A stretch of 64,000 nucleotides of DNA. Origin: Rhodobacterales bacterium. Its GTDB lineage: Bacteria; Pseudomonadota; Alphaproteobacteria; Rhodobacterales; Rhodobacteraceae. Below the pieces are notes generated by a model, which was not told the DNA's origin, did not search any database, and saw only the letters and a list, made by a program, of their open reading frames with translations. Shown here one piece after another: positions 29,475 through 38,694 of the stretch (within the stretch, counting starts at the first letter, position 1; the number at the start of each line of letters is the position of its first letter). A program made the translations under genes and the position numbers. The stretch lies in the NCBI GenBank assembly GCA_003249215.1, contig QKJR01000012.1:1-64000 (forward strand), read 5' to 3'.

Positions 29475-30651
29475 GTCTGATCCCTGGCTCGCCATCATCG
29501 GTCTGGGCGAAGATGGACCGGAGGGGCTGTCCTCGGCAAGCCGTGCCGCGCTGGCGGGCGCCGAGGTGGTCTTCGGCGCGCCGCGGCATCTTGCGCTGGT
29601 CGATCCGGGCGCGCGGGGGCGGGACTGGCCGGTGCCCTTCGACCTTGCGCCGCTGCTGGCGCTGCGCGGGCGGCGGGTGGCGATGCTGGTCTCGGGCGAT
29701 CCGTTCTGGTTTGGTGCGGGGGGATCGGTTGCGGCGCATCTGGCGCCGGGTGAGTGGCGCGCCTTTCCGGTGGCGGGGGTCTTTTCGCTGGTGGCCTCGC
29801 GGCTCGGCTGGCGGCTTGAGGAGTGTCTTTGCCTTGGCCTGCACGCAGCCCCCTTTGCCCGTTTGCGCCCGGTTCTGGCGCGCGGGGTGCGGGCGATCTG
29901 CACGCTGCGCGATGCGGCGGCGGTCGCGGGGCTCACGGGCTGGCTTGCCGAGAATGGCTTCGGTGCCGCGCGTCTGACGGTCTGCGAGGCGATGGGCGGC
30001 CCGCGCGAGCGGCTGCGTGCAGGGACCGACTGGCCCGACATTGCGGCGCCGGTGGCGGTGGCGATCGACGGCACGGACCTGCCGCGCGACGCCGGTCTGC
30101 CGCGCGGCTTCGGCCTGCCCGACGCGCTGTTTGAGAGCGACGGGCAGATCACCAAGGCCCCGGTGCGGGCGATGACCCTAGCCGCGCTTGGCCCCCGACC
30201 GGGCGAGGTGCTGTGGGATATCGGCGGCGGCTCGGGGTCGGTTTCGGTCGAATGGTGTCTGGCGGGTGGCCGCGCGCATTGCCTCGAGCAGCGGGCCGAT
30301 CGCGTGACCAATATCCGCGCCAATGCCGATGGCTTCGGCCTCGCGCACCGGCTGACGGTTCGCCATGGCGCGGCGCGCGACCTGATCGGCGATCTGCCCG
30401 CGCCCGATGCGGTCTTCGTCGGTGGCGGGGGCGAGGCCGCGCTTTATGAAATGCTCTGGCCGCTCCTGCCCGCGGGGGCGCGGATCGTGGCCAATGGCGT
30501 CACGCTCGAGACCGAGGGCGTGCTCGCCGATCTGCAGGCGCGCCACGGCGGCACGCTGATGCGGCTCGAGCTGTCCCAGGCCGCGACGCTCGGGCGCTTC
30601 CGCGACTGGCGCGCCGCGCGGCCGGTGGTGCAATGGCGGGCGGTCAGATGA
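29473..30651 (+). CDS. cobL: Precorrin-6Y C5,15-methyltransferase (decarboxylating)
   Basis: [51 protein letters not shown]-terminal [33 protein letters not shown]. Confidence 0.95.
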   Translation: MSDPWLAIIGLGEDGPEGLSSASRAALAGAEVVFGAPRHLALVDPGARGRDWPVPFDLAPLLALRGRRVAMLVSGDPFWFGAGGSVAAHLAPGEWRAFPVAGVFSLVASRLGWRLEECLCLGLHAAPFARLRPVLARGVRAICTLRDAAAVAGLTGWLAENGFGAARLTVCEAMGGPRERLRAGTDWPDIAAPVAVAIDGTDLPRDAGLPRGFGLPDALFESDGQITKAPVRAMTLAALGPRPGEVLWDIGGGSGSVSVEWCLAGGRAHCLEQRADRVTNIRANADGFGLAHRLTVRHGAARDLIGDLPAPDAVFVGGGGEAALYEMLWPLLPAGARIVANGVTLETEGVLADLQARHGGTLMRLELSQAATLGRFRDWRAARPVVQWRAVR

Positions 30652-31016
30652 GGGTGGCGGGGTTTGGATGCCGCGCGGGGGTCACGCACGAGGCGCTGGC
30701 TGCGCTCCTCGGTGCGGCCGAGGCCGAGGCGGGCCCCGTCGCGGCGCTGGCCTGTCCGCCGCATCGGGCGGAGGAGCCGGGCCTTCGTGCCCTCGCCGCC
30801 GCGCGCCGCCTGCCCCTGAAGGCCGTGCCCGTCGCGGGCGTCGAAACCCCCACCCGCTCGGCCCGGATCGCCGAGTGCTATGGCACCGGATCGGTCGCCG
30901 AGGCGGCGGCGCTGGTCGCCGCAGGCCCCGGCGCAAGAATCACGCGGACGCGGATCGTCGCGCCCGATGGCATGGCCACCTGCGCCATCGCCGAAACGAA
31001 GGACACCCCAGAATGA
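30648..31016 (+). CDS. cobE: Cobalamin biosynthesis protein CobE (CbiG C-terminal-like)
   Basis: [21 protein letters not shown]...[23 protein letters not shown]. Confidence 0.9.
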   Translation: MRVAGFGCRAGVTHEALAALLGAAEAEAGPVAALACPPHRAEEPGLRALAAARRLPLKAVPVAGVETPTRSARIAECYGTGSVAEAAALVAAGPGARITRTRIVAPDGMATCAIAETKDTPE

Positions 31017-31786
31017 CCGTTCACTTCATCGGCGCCGGGCCTGGCGCGGCCGACCTGATCACGCTGCGCGGACGCGATCTGATCGCCGCCTGCCCGGTCT
31101 GCCTCTATGCCGGCAGCCTCGTGCCCGAGGCGCTTCTGGCGCATTGCCCGCCCGGCGCGCGGATCGTGAATACCGCGCCGCTCAGCCTCGATCAGATCAT
31201 CGCCGAGATCGTCGCCGCCGATGCCGCGGGTCAGGACGTGGCGCGGCTGCATTCGGGGGATCTCTCGGTCTGGTCGGCGATGGGCGAGCAACTGCGCCGG
31301 TTGCGCGTGCTCGGCATTCCCTATGACGTGACGCCCGGCGTGCCCTCCTTTGCCGCCGCCGCCGCGGTGCTCGGGGCCGAACTGACCCTGCCCGGCGTCG
31401 CGCAATCGGTCGTGCTGACCCGCACCTCGGGGCGGGCAAGCGCGATGCCCGAGGGCGAGACGCTGGAAAATTTCGCGCGCACCGGGGCGACGCTTGCGAT
31501 CCATCTCTCGGTTCATGTGCTGGCCGATGTGGTCGCGCGCCTGACGCCCTCCTACGGTGCCGATTGCCCGGTCGCGGTGGTCTTCCGCGCGAGCTGGCCC
31601 GATCAGAAGGTGGTGCGCGCGACGCTCGGCACGATCGAGAGCGCGATCGGCGCGGGCGAGCGCACGGCGCTGATCCTTGTCGGGCGCGCGCTCGGTGCCG
31701 AGGAGTTCGACGAGAGCCGGCTTTACGCGGGCGACTACGACCGCCGCTATCGCCCGGTCGGCACCGCGCCCCGGTTCCCCGAATGA
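31013..31786 (+). CDS. cobM: Precorrin-4 C11-methyltransferase
   Basis: [65 protein letters not shown]. Confidence 0.95.
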   Translation: MTVHFIGAGPGAADLITLRGRDLIAACPVCLYAGSLVPEALLAHCPPGARIVNTAPLSLDQIIAEIVAADAAGQDVARLHSGDLSVWSAMGEQLRRLRVLGIPYDVTPGVPSFAAAAAVLGAELTLPGVAQSVVLTRTSGRASAMPEGETLENFARTGATLAIHLSVHVLADVVARLTPSYGADCPVAVVFRASWPDQKVVRATLGTIESAIGAGERTALILVGRALGAEEFDESRLYAGDYDRRYRPVGTAPRFPE

Positions 31787-33126
31787 TGCCCCCCGGCCTG
31801 CTGATCTCGGCGCCCGCCTCGGGGACGGGCAAGACCACGGTCACGCTCGGGCTGATCGCGGCGCTGCGGGCGCGGGGGCTGGTGGTGCAGCCCTTCAAAT
31901 GCGGGCCCGATTACATCGACCCGGCGTTTCACGCGGCGGCGGCGGGGCGGGCTTCGGTCAACCTCGACAGCTGGGCGATGGCGCCGGGGCGGATCGCGGC
32001 GCTCGCCGGCGCGGCGGCGGGGGCCGATCTGGTGATCGCCGAGGGCTCGATGGGGCTCTTCGATGGGGTTGCCCGCGCGGGTGAGACCGGGACCGGCGCC
32101 AGCGCCGATATCGCCGCGCGGATGGGCTGGCCGGTGATCGCGGTGCTCGATGTCTCGGGTCAGGCGCAGACGGCGGCGGCGGTGGCGGCGGGGCTTGCCG
32201 CGTTTCGTCCGGGGTTGCGGGTTGCGGGGGTGATCCTGAACAAGGTCGCCTCGCCCCGGCACGAGGCGCTGGTGCGGCTCGGGATGCAGGCTGCGGGCCT
32301 GCCGGTCTTCGGCGTTCTGCCGCGCCGGGCCGCGGTCGCCCTGCCCGAGCGGCATCTGGGTCTGGTGCAGGCCGAAGAGCTGCCACGGCTGAGCGCGATC
32401 CTGTCCGAGGCGGCCGCCTTCGTGGCCGAACATTGTGATCTCGAGGCGATCCGGGCGGCGGCCGGGGCTGCGCCCGTCGCGACGCCTTCGGCCGCCCCGG
32501 TCCCGGCCCCCGGCGCGCGGATCGCGCTCGCCCGGGATGCCGCCTTCTCCTTCGTCTATCCGCATCTGCTGTCCGACTGGCACGCGCAGGGGGCGACGAT
32601 CCTGCCCTTCTCGCCCCTCGCCGATCAGGCGCCCGACCCCTCGGCCACGGTCTGCTGGCTGCCGGGCGGCTACCCCGAGTTGCACGCGGGCCGCCTTGCC
32701 GCGGCCGAGCGCTTCCGCGCCGGGCTGACGGAGTTCGCCCGGACCCGGCCCGTCCATGGCGAATGCGGGGGCTATATGGCGCTTGGCGCGGGGCTGGTTG
32801 CGGCCGATGGCACGCGGCATCGGATGGCGGGGCTGCTCGGGCTGGAGACGAGCTTTGCCAAGCGCCGGATGCATCTGGGCTATCGGCTGGCGCGGCCGCT
32901 GCACCCGCTGCCCGGGCCGCTCGCAACGCAGCCGCTGCGCGGGCATGAATTCCACTACGCCACGATCCTCGCACAGCCCGACGCCCCGCTCGCCCGCGTC
33001 GAGGATGCCAATGGCGCGCCGGTGGCCGAGACCGGCTCGATCCGCCAGGCATCGGGCGGCGGGCAGGTCAGCGGCACCTTCTTCCACCTGATCGCCCCGG
33101 CCTCCGGCGCAGGAGTTGAGCAATGA
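31783..33126 (+). CDS. cobB: Cobyrinate a,c-diamide synthase
   Basis: [64 protein letters not shown]. Confidence 0.95.
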   Translation: MMPPGLLISAPASGTGKTTVTLGLIAALRARGLVVQPFKCGPDYIDPAFHAAAAGRASVNLDSWAMAPGRIAALAGAAAGADLVIAEGSMGLFDGVARAGETGTGASADIAARMGWPVIAVLDVSGQAQTAAAVAAGLAAFRPGLRVAGVILNKVASPRHEALVRLGMQAAGLPVFGVLPRRAAVALPERHLGLVQAEELPRLSAILSEAAAFVAEHCDLEAIRAAAGAAPVATPSAAPVPAPGARIALARDAAFSFVYPHLLSDWHAQGATILPFSPLADQAPDPSATVCWLPGGYPELHAGRLAAAERFRAGLTEFARTRPVHGECGGYMALGAGLVAADGTRHRMAGLLGLETSFAKRRMHLGYRLARPLHPLPGPLATQPLRGHEFHYATILAQPDAPLARVEDANGAPVAETGSIRQASGGGQVSGTFFHLIAPASGAGVEQ

Positions 33127-33896
33127 TAGACCTGACCCTGATCGGGATCGGAACCGGCAACCCCGATCACGTGACGCGCGAGGGCGCGCGCGCGATGAAC
33201 GCGGCCGATCTGATCCTCATTCCGCTCAAGGGCGAGGACAAGGCCGATCTGGCGGGTCTGCGAATGGAGATCTGCCGCAGTTGCGTGACCAATCCCGCGA
33301 CCCGGATCGAGGGGTTCGACCTGCCGGTGCGCGACCCGGGGACGCCCGATTACCTTCGGCGGGTGAGCGACTGGCACGACCGGATCGCCGAGGTCTGGCA
33401 CGACGCGATCGCGCGGCATCTGGCGGCGGGGGGCGGGCCAAGGGTGGCCTTCCTCGTCTGGGGGGACCCCTCGCTTTACGACAGCACGCTCAGGATCGCC
33501 GAGCGGCTGGGGCGGCGGATCACCCTGACGCTGCGGGTCATTCCGGGGATCACGGCGATCCAGACGCTGTGCGCGGCCCATGCCATTCCGCTCAACGATC
33601 TGGCCGCGCCCGTGACCATCACCACCGGGCGGCGCCTGCGCGAAGCGGGCTGGCCCGCGGGGGTGGATACCGTGGTGGTGATGCTCGACAGCGGCGGTGC
33701 CTTCGAGGCGGTCGCGCCCGAGGGCGTGACGATCTGGTGGGGCGCCTATGTCGGCATGGCGCGGCAGATGCTGATCGCCGGGCCGCTGAGCGACGTGGCC
33801 GGGCGGATCCTCGAGGCCCGCGCCAAGGCCCGCGCCGAGCATGGCTGGATCATGGATATCTATCTGATGCGCCGCGCGGCCGAGCCCCGCCCCTAG
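33123..33896 (+). CDS. cobF: Precorrin-6A synthase (deacetylating)
   Basis: LTLIGIGTGNPDHVTREGARAMNAADLILIPLKGEDKADLAGLRMEIC. Confidence 0.95.
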   Translation: MIDLTLIGIGTGNPDHVTREGARAMNAADLILIPLKGEDKADLAGLRMEICRSCVTNPATRIEGFDLPVRDPGTPDYLRRVSDWHDRIAEVWHDAIARHLAAGGGPRVAFLVWGDPSLYDSTLRIAERLGRRITLTLRVIPGITAIQTLCAAHAIPLNDLAAPVTITTGRRLREAGWPAGVDTVVVMLDSGGAFEAVAPEGVTIWWGAYVGMARQMLIAGPLSDVAGRILEARAKARAEHGWIMDIYLMRRAAEPRP

Positions 33897-34651
33897 GGCA
33901 GGTGATGCAGCACGAGCGGCCGCTCGCCATGGGTCGCGACCGCGATCTCGGTCTCGTAGAGCGCCGAGAGCGCGGGGGCGGTCAGAACCTCGTGCGGCGT
34001 GCCCTCGGCCACCACGGCGCCCCCCTTCATCGCCACGACATGATCAGCCCAACCGGCGGCGAAGTTCAGATCGTGCAGCACGATCAGCACCGAGCGCCCG
34101 CCGTCGCGCAGCCGCGCGAGATAGGCCATCAGCGCACGGGCATGCGCCAGATCGAGGTTGTTGAGCGGCTCGTCCAGGATCAGCCAGGGCGTCTCCTGCG
34201 CCGCCGCCATCGCCAGATGCGCGCGCTGCGCCTGACCGCCCGAGAGCGTGTCGAGGAAGCGTTTGGCCAGCGGCTCCAGCTCGAAATCCTGCAACGCCTG
34301 CGCCACCGCCGCGCGGTCCGCGGCACCCGGCCGACCGTGGCAATGCGGCCAGCGCCCGAAGGCCACCAGTTCGCCCACCCGCAGCCGTGAGGCAAGCCCG
34401 GTGTGCTGCCCCATGAAAGCCAGTTCCCGCGCCAACCGCCCGCCGTGGGTCGTGGCCACGTCGAGCCCGTTGACCCGCACCGTCCCCGCAGGCGGCGCCT
34501 CGATCCGCGCGATCAGCCGCGAGAGCGTGGATTTCCCCGCCCCGTTCGGCCCGATCAGCGCGGTGATCTGACCCGCGGGCAGCGTCAGCGTGGTCGGCGC
34601 GAGGATCTGCGTGCCGCGAATGGAATGGCTCAGCCCGGAAATCTCGATCAT
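33893..34651 (-). CDS. Iron-chelate ABC transporter ATP-binding protein (FecE/FepC-like)
   Basis: ALIGPNGAGKSTLSRLIARIEAP, LSGGQAQRAHLAMAAAQETPWLILDEPLNNLDLAHA. Confidence 0.93.
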   Translation of the reverse strand: MIEISGLSHSIRGTQILAPTTLTLPAGQITALIGPNGAGKSTLSRLIARIEAPPAGTVRVNGLDVATTHGGRLARELAFMGQHTGLASRLRVGELVAFGRWPHCHGRPGAADRAAVAQALQDFELEPLAKRFLDTLSGGQAQRAHLAMAAAQETPWLILDEPLNNLDLAHARALMAYLARLRDGGRSVLIVLHDLNFAAGWADHVVAMKGGAVVAEGTPHEVLTAPALSALYETEIAVATHGERPLVLHHLP

Positions 34652-35595
34652 CGGATCTTCCCCCGCATCAGAAGCGTCAGAAACAGCACTCCGCCCGCAA
34701 ACTCGATCACGAGGCTGAGGGTCGCCTTGAGGCCCAGCACCCGCTCGAAGGCCCATTGCCCGCCGATCAGGCCCACCGCCGCCAGACCCGCCGCGAGCAA
34801 AAGCAGGCTGCGATGCCGCGCGCCGGGTGCGAGGCTGTGGGCGAGGCCCGCGACGATCAGCCCGAAAAAGGCGACCGGGCCGACGAGCGCGGTCGCGCTC
34901 GCGGTCAGGACGGCGACGATCCCGAGCGTGACCAGCACCATCGCCCGGTGTGGAAGGCCAAGCGAGACCGCCCGTTCCCGCCCGAGCACCAGCACGTCGA
35001 GCCGCGGCCCGAGGGTCAGCGCCAGCGCCATAGCGGGCAGGGCAAGGCAGGCCGCCCAGAGCGTGGTTTCGACCGAGGGGCGCGAGAAATTCGCAAAGCT
35101 CACCGCCTGCACTACCGCATTGGCATTGGGGTCCAGAAGGCGCATCACCAAGGTCGCGCCAGAGCGGAAGAGCACGCCAAGGATCACCCCGCTCAGGATC
35201 GTGCGGCCGATGTCGCGCCCGCCCGCGCGGCCCAGAAGCGCACCGAAGAGTGCGACGGCGAGCCCCGCCATCAGCGCCGTCTCGATCAGGAACTTCGGCC
35301 CGGCGGGCAGGCCGACGAAGCCGGAAATGCCGAGGCTCGCGAGCGCGAGGCTCTGCACCAGCAGGTAAAGCGCGTCGAAGCCCATGATCGAGGGCGTCAG
35401 GATGCGGTTTTGCGCCACGGTCTGGAAAAGCACCGTCGCCATGCCGACCGAGGCCGCGACGAGCACGAGCGCCGCGAGCTTGCCCAGACGCAGCGAGAGC
35501 ACGAAACCCACGTTGCCCGAGAGCCCCTGAAAGAGCCAAAGCGCCACGACGCCCGCGCAGAGCACGCCAAGCGCGACCCATCCCCTAGCCCGCAT
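34648..35595 (-). CDS. Iron-chelate ABC transporter permease (FecCD family)
   Basis: RLGKLAALVLVAASVGMATVLFQTVAQNRILTPSIMGFDALYLL. Confidence 0.92.
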   Translation of the reverse strand: MRARGWVALGVLCAGVVALWLFQGLSGNVGFVLSLRLGKLAALVLVAASVGMATVLFQTVAQNRILTPSIMGFDALYLLVQSLALASLGISGFVGLPAGPKFLIETALMAGLAVALFGALLGRAGGRDIGRTILSGVILGVLFRSGATLVMRLLDPNANAVVQAVSFANFSRPSVETTLWAACLALPAMALALTLGPRLDVLVLGRERAVSLGLPHRAMVLVTLGIVAVLTASATALVGPVAFFGLIVAGLAHSLAPGARHRSLLLLAAGLAAVGLIGGQWAFERVLGLKATLSLVIEFAGGVLFLTLLMRGKIR

Positions 35596-36538
35596 CGCGA
35601 TCCCCCCGCCACAAGAGCCACAGGAAGGCGAGCGCGCCCAGAACGCCGACGATGGTGCCCGCCGGGATTTCGTAGGGGTGGATCAGCACCCGCCCGAGGA
35701 TGTCGCAGCCAAGGACAAAGATCGCGCCGCCGAGCGCCACGACGGGCAGCGCGGCGCGCAGGTTGTCGCCCATCACCCGCGTCACCAGATTGGGCAGGAT
35801 CAGCCCGACGAAGGGGAACATGCCGACGCTGACCACCACCATCGCGGTCACGAGCGCGACGACCCCGAGCCCGAGCCGCAGCACCGCCCGCGGGTTCAGG
35901 CCAAGCGCGGTCGCGGCCTCCGGCCCGAGGCCAAGGATCGCGAAACGGTCGGCGGCGAACCACGCAAGTGCGGCCGCCGCCCCGGCGATCCAGAGGAGTT
36001 CATAGCGCCCCGCGATCACGCCCGAAAACTCGCCCGACATCAGCCAGACCGAGACATATTGCAGAAGGTCGGTTTCCCAGGCGACGAAGGTCACGCCCGC
36101 GCCGATCACCCCCGCAAGGATCAGCCCGGCCAGCGGCACGAGGAAGACCTCGCGCGCGGGCAGGCGTCGGATCAGCGCGGCGAAGAGCACCGCGCCGCCC
36201 AGCGCGGCAAGCGCCGCCACCGCCATCTTGACCCAGATCGGCGCCCCCGGCGCGATCAGCGTGACGGCAAGGAGACCCGCCGCCGCCGCCTCGGGGGTGC
36301 CCGCGGTCGCGGGCTCGACGAAGCGGTTGCGCACGATCTGCTGCATCACCACGCCCGAGACGGCGAGCGCCGCGCCGGTCAGGATCGCCGCCGCCGTGCG
36401 CGGCACCCGCGAGACCCAGAGCAGCGTTTCCGCCGAGGTCTGGCCGCTCTCGAAACTGGCGGCGCCGATCATCAGGCTTGCGATCGCAAGCAGACCGAGC
36501 ACCGCCGCCGCGAGCGGCCAGAGAAGGCGGGTCGGCAC
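35585..36538 (-). CDS. Iron-chelate ABC transporter permease (FecCD family)
   Basis: RVPRTAAAILTGAALAVSGVVMQQIVRNRFVEPATAGTPEAAA, FVGLILPNLVTRVMGDNLR. Confidence 0.93.
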   Translation of the reverse strand: MPTRLLWPLAAAVLGLLAIASLMIGAASFESGQTSAETLLWVSRVPRTAAAILTGAALAVSGVVMQQIVRNRFVEPATAGTPEAAAAGLLAVTLIAPGAPIWVKMAVAALAALGGAVLFAALIRRLPAREVFLVPLAGLILAGVIGAGVTFVAWETDLLQYVSVWLMSGEFSGVIAGRYELLWIAGAAAALAWFAADRFAILGLGPEAATALGLNPRAVLRLGLGVVALVTAMVVVSVGMFPFVGLILPNLVTRVMGDNLRAALPVVALGGAIFVLGCDILGRVLIHPYEIPAGTIVGVLGALAFLWLLWRGDRDAG

Positions 36539-36542
36539 CGGG

Positions 36543-37427
36543 TCAGCCCTCGAACGCCGTGGCCAGCTCGGACAGGTTTTCCATCAGCGCCTGATAGCCG
36601 CCGCCCGCGATATAGAGGTTGGCAGCATTCAGCATCACGATATGACCCGCCTGCCCCGCCTTGGTGCCATTGACCAGTGGATTGTCGAGCGTCTCGCGCG
36701 CCGAGGCCCCCTGCGCCCCGGTCGCGGCGCCGCGGTCGACCACGATCAGCCAGTCGGGGTTCACCTCGGCGATGAATTCGAAGGAAATCGCATCGCCATG
36801 CACCTCGGGTTTCAACTCGGGGTAAGCCTCGGGCAGGCCGACGGTGTCATGCAGCCAGCCGAAGCGCGAGCCGCGGCCATAGGCCGAGATCTTGGGCCCG
36901 TTCGTCAGCACGATCAGCGCCGTGCCCTTGCCCCTGGCCACCGCCTGCACCTCGGCGATGCGGGCATCGAGCGCGGCGCTGAGTTCGGCGGCCTTGTCCT
37001 CTTTGCCAAAGAGCGTGCCATAGGCGGCCAGCCGCGCCTTGGCGTCGCCCACGACGTCGGGCGAGATCGTCATGTCGATCGTCGGGGCGACCTGCGCCAC
37101 CGCGTCGAACTTGGGCGCCGAGCGGCCGCCAAGCACGATCAGATCGGGGGCGAGACCCGAGAGCGCCTCGAGATCGGGCTCGAAGAGCGTGCCGATCCGG
37201 GTGGCTTTTTCCGCGTCGAGATAATCGACATAGAGCTTCTCGGGCAGGCCGGTCGGCGTCACGCCCAGCGCCTCGAGCGTATCGGCCGCGGCCACGTCGA
37301 AGACCGCCACCGACTGCGGCGCAGGCTCGAGCGCGACCGGCCCGCGGGCGGTGGCGATCTCGACCGGATCGGCAAACACGGGAAGGGCGGCAAGGCACAG
37401 CGCCGCCGCAAGGCCAAGGCGTTTCAT
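36543..37427 (-). CDS. Iron-chelate ABC transporter substrate-binding protein
   Basis: Signal peptide; VAVFDVAAADTLEALGVTPTGLPEKLYVDYLD, LSGLAPDLIVLGGRSAPK. Confidence 0.92.
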   Translation of the reverse strand: MKRLGLAAALCLAALPVFADPVEIATARGPVALEPAPQSVAVFDVAAADTLEALGVTPTGLPEKLYVDYLDAEKATRIGTLFEPDLEALSGLAPDLIVLGGRSAPKFDAVAQVAPTIDMTISPDVVGDAKARLAAYGTLFGKEDKAAELSAALDARIAEVQAVARGKGTALIVLTNGPKISAYGRGSRFGWLHDTVGLPEAYPELKPEVHGDAISFEFIAEVNPDWLIVVDRGAATGAQGASARETLDNPLVNGTKAGQAGHIVMLNAANLYIAGGGYQALMENLSELATAFEG

Positions 37428-37536
37428 CGGGTTTCTCCTGATCTGGCGTGGCTGTGATTGGCTTCGCGCGGGGTCAGATAGCCCCTTGTCCCGGGCTTGG
37501 CCAGTGGATAGCTTATAAAAAAACTAAGGAAATGCC

Positions 37537-37830
37537 ATGTTTGTGACCACTGCCCGGCTCGTGACCCCGAATGCCGCAAAATACATCGCCCAACTCTGCA
37601 AGCATTTCGCGCACAAGGTGCCCGTCGAATGGGACGAGAGCCGGGGCCGGGCCGAGCTGCCCTCGGGGCTGGCGGAGATGACGGCCGAGGCCGATGCGCT
37701 CACCGTGCGGATCACGGCGGCGGATGCCAAGGCGATGATCTCGGCGCGGTTCGCGATTGACTCTCATCTGGTGACCTTTGCCTATCGCGAGGATTTCACG
37801 GGATTTTCCTGGGAGATCATCGCGCGCTGA
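37537..37830 (+). CDS. DUF2218 domain-containing protein
   Basis: MFVTTARLVTPNAAKYIAQLCKHFAHKVPVEWDESRGRAELP..., about 97 aa; family typically encoded with siderophore-uptake genes. Confidence 0.82.
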   Translation: MFVTTARLVTPNAAKYIAQLCKHFAHKVPVEWDESRGRAELPSGLAEMTAEADALTVRITAADAKAMISARFAIDSHLVTFAYREDFTGFSWEIIAR

Positions 37831-37836
37831 CAGCCT

Positions 37837-38694
37837 CTAGCGCCACAGGAACGCCACGGCCGCCGCGAGGAAGGGCGTGGCCGAGGCGCCGTGGCTGAGG
37901 CCCGGAAACTCGATCAGCGGCACCGCGAGATCCCGCGACATCCGCGCGATGCGCCCGGCCATGTCACGCTCGGCCAGACGCTTGACGCGCGCGGGATCGG
38001 TGCCTGCCGCGGCCGCCGCCTCCGGGCGTTCGAGGCCGCCCATCGTGATCAGAACCTGCGGCCGCGCGGTGCCCTCGGGCGGTGCGACAAGCCCCTCGGG
38101 ATCGGTCCAGAGCGAGGGACTGCCCGCGCCGACATGGCTGAAGAGATCGGGCCGCGCGAACCCCGCCCGCAGCGCGAAAGCCCCACCGAAGGAATGGCCA
38201 AGCACCATCCGATGCGCGGGATCGACCGGCAACGCGGCCTCGACGCGCGGTACGATCGTCTCGGTCAGAACCGCGAGCGTCGCCTGCGCCCCTTCGGGCT
38301 CGGCGAGATCCGGGCCGCGCCGGGCGAGGTCGATCATCCCCGGCCCGGGCCAGCCGATGCCCACCAGAACGGTCGGGCGCACCGGTCCCGCCGCCTGCGC
38401 CGAGCCCTGCAACATCAGCGCATCGCCGAGCGTGCCGAGCGTCCATCCCGCATCGAGGGCGTAGATGATGCCATAGCCCGCGGGCGGGGGCGGCGCGGCG
38501 GGCCAGGTGACCTGCACCACGAGCGGCCCCTGCGCGCCCGGCACCTCGAAGCGCGCGGTGCGCTCAAGCGTGACCGGGGCCCCGAGCGTTTCGGGGGCCA
38601 TCACAGGCCCGGCGGATTGCGCCAACGCCTCCCCACCCGTCAGGGTGGAGAGGGCCAGACCCAGAGCGGCAGCCATCGTGATCGGCGCCCGCAT
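37837..38694 (-). CDS. Alpha/beta hydrolase, siderophore esterase-like (Fes/BesA type)
   Basis: GYGIIYALDAGWTLGTLGDALM, RMVLGHSFGGAFALRAGFARPDLFSHVGAGSPSLW nucleophile elbow GHSFGG. Confidence 0.85.
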   Translation of the reverse strand: MRAPITMAAALGLALSTLTGGEALAQSAGPVMAPETLGAPVTLERTARFEVPGAQGPLVVQVTWPAAPPPPAGYGIIYALDAGWTLGTLGDALMLQGSAQAAGPVRPTVLVGIGWPGPGMIDLARRGPDLAEPEGAQATLAVLTETIVPRVEAALPVDPAHRMVLGHSFGGAFALRAGFARPDLFSHVGAGSPSLWTDPEGLVAPPEGTARPQVLITMGGLERPEAAAAAGTDPARVKRLAERDMAGRIARMSRDLAVPLIEFPGLSHGASATPFLAAAVAFLWR

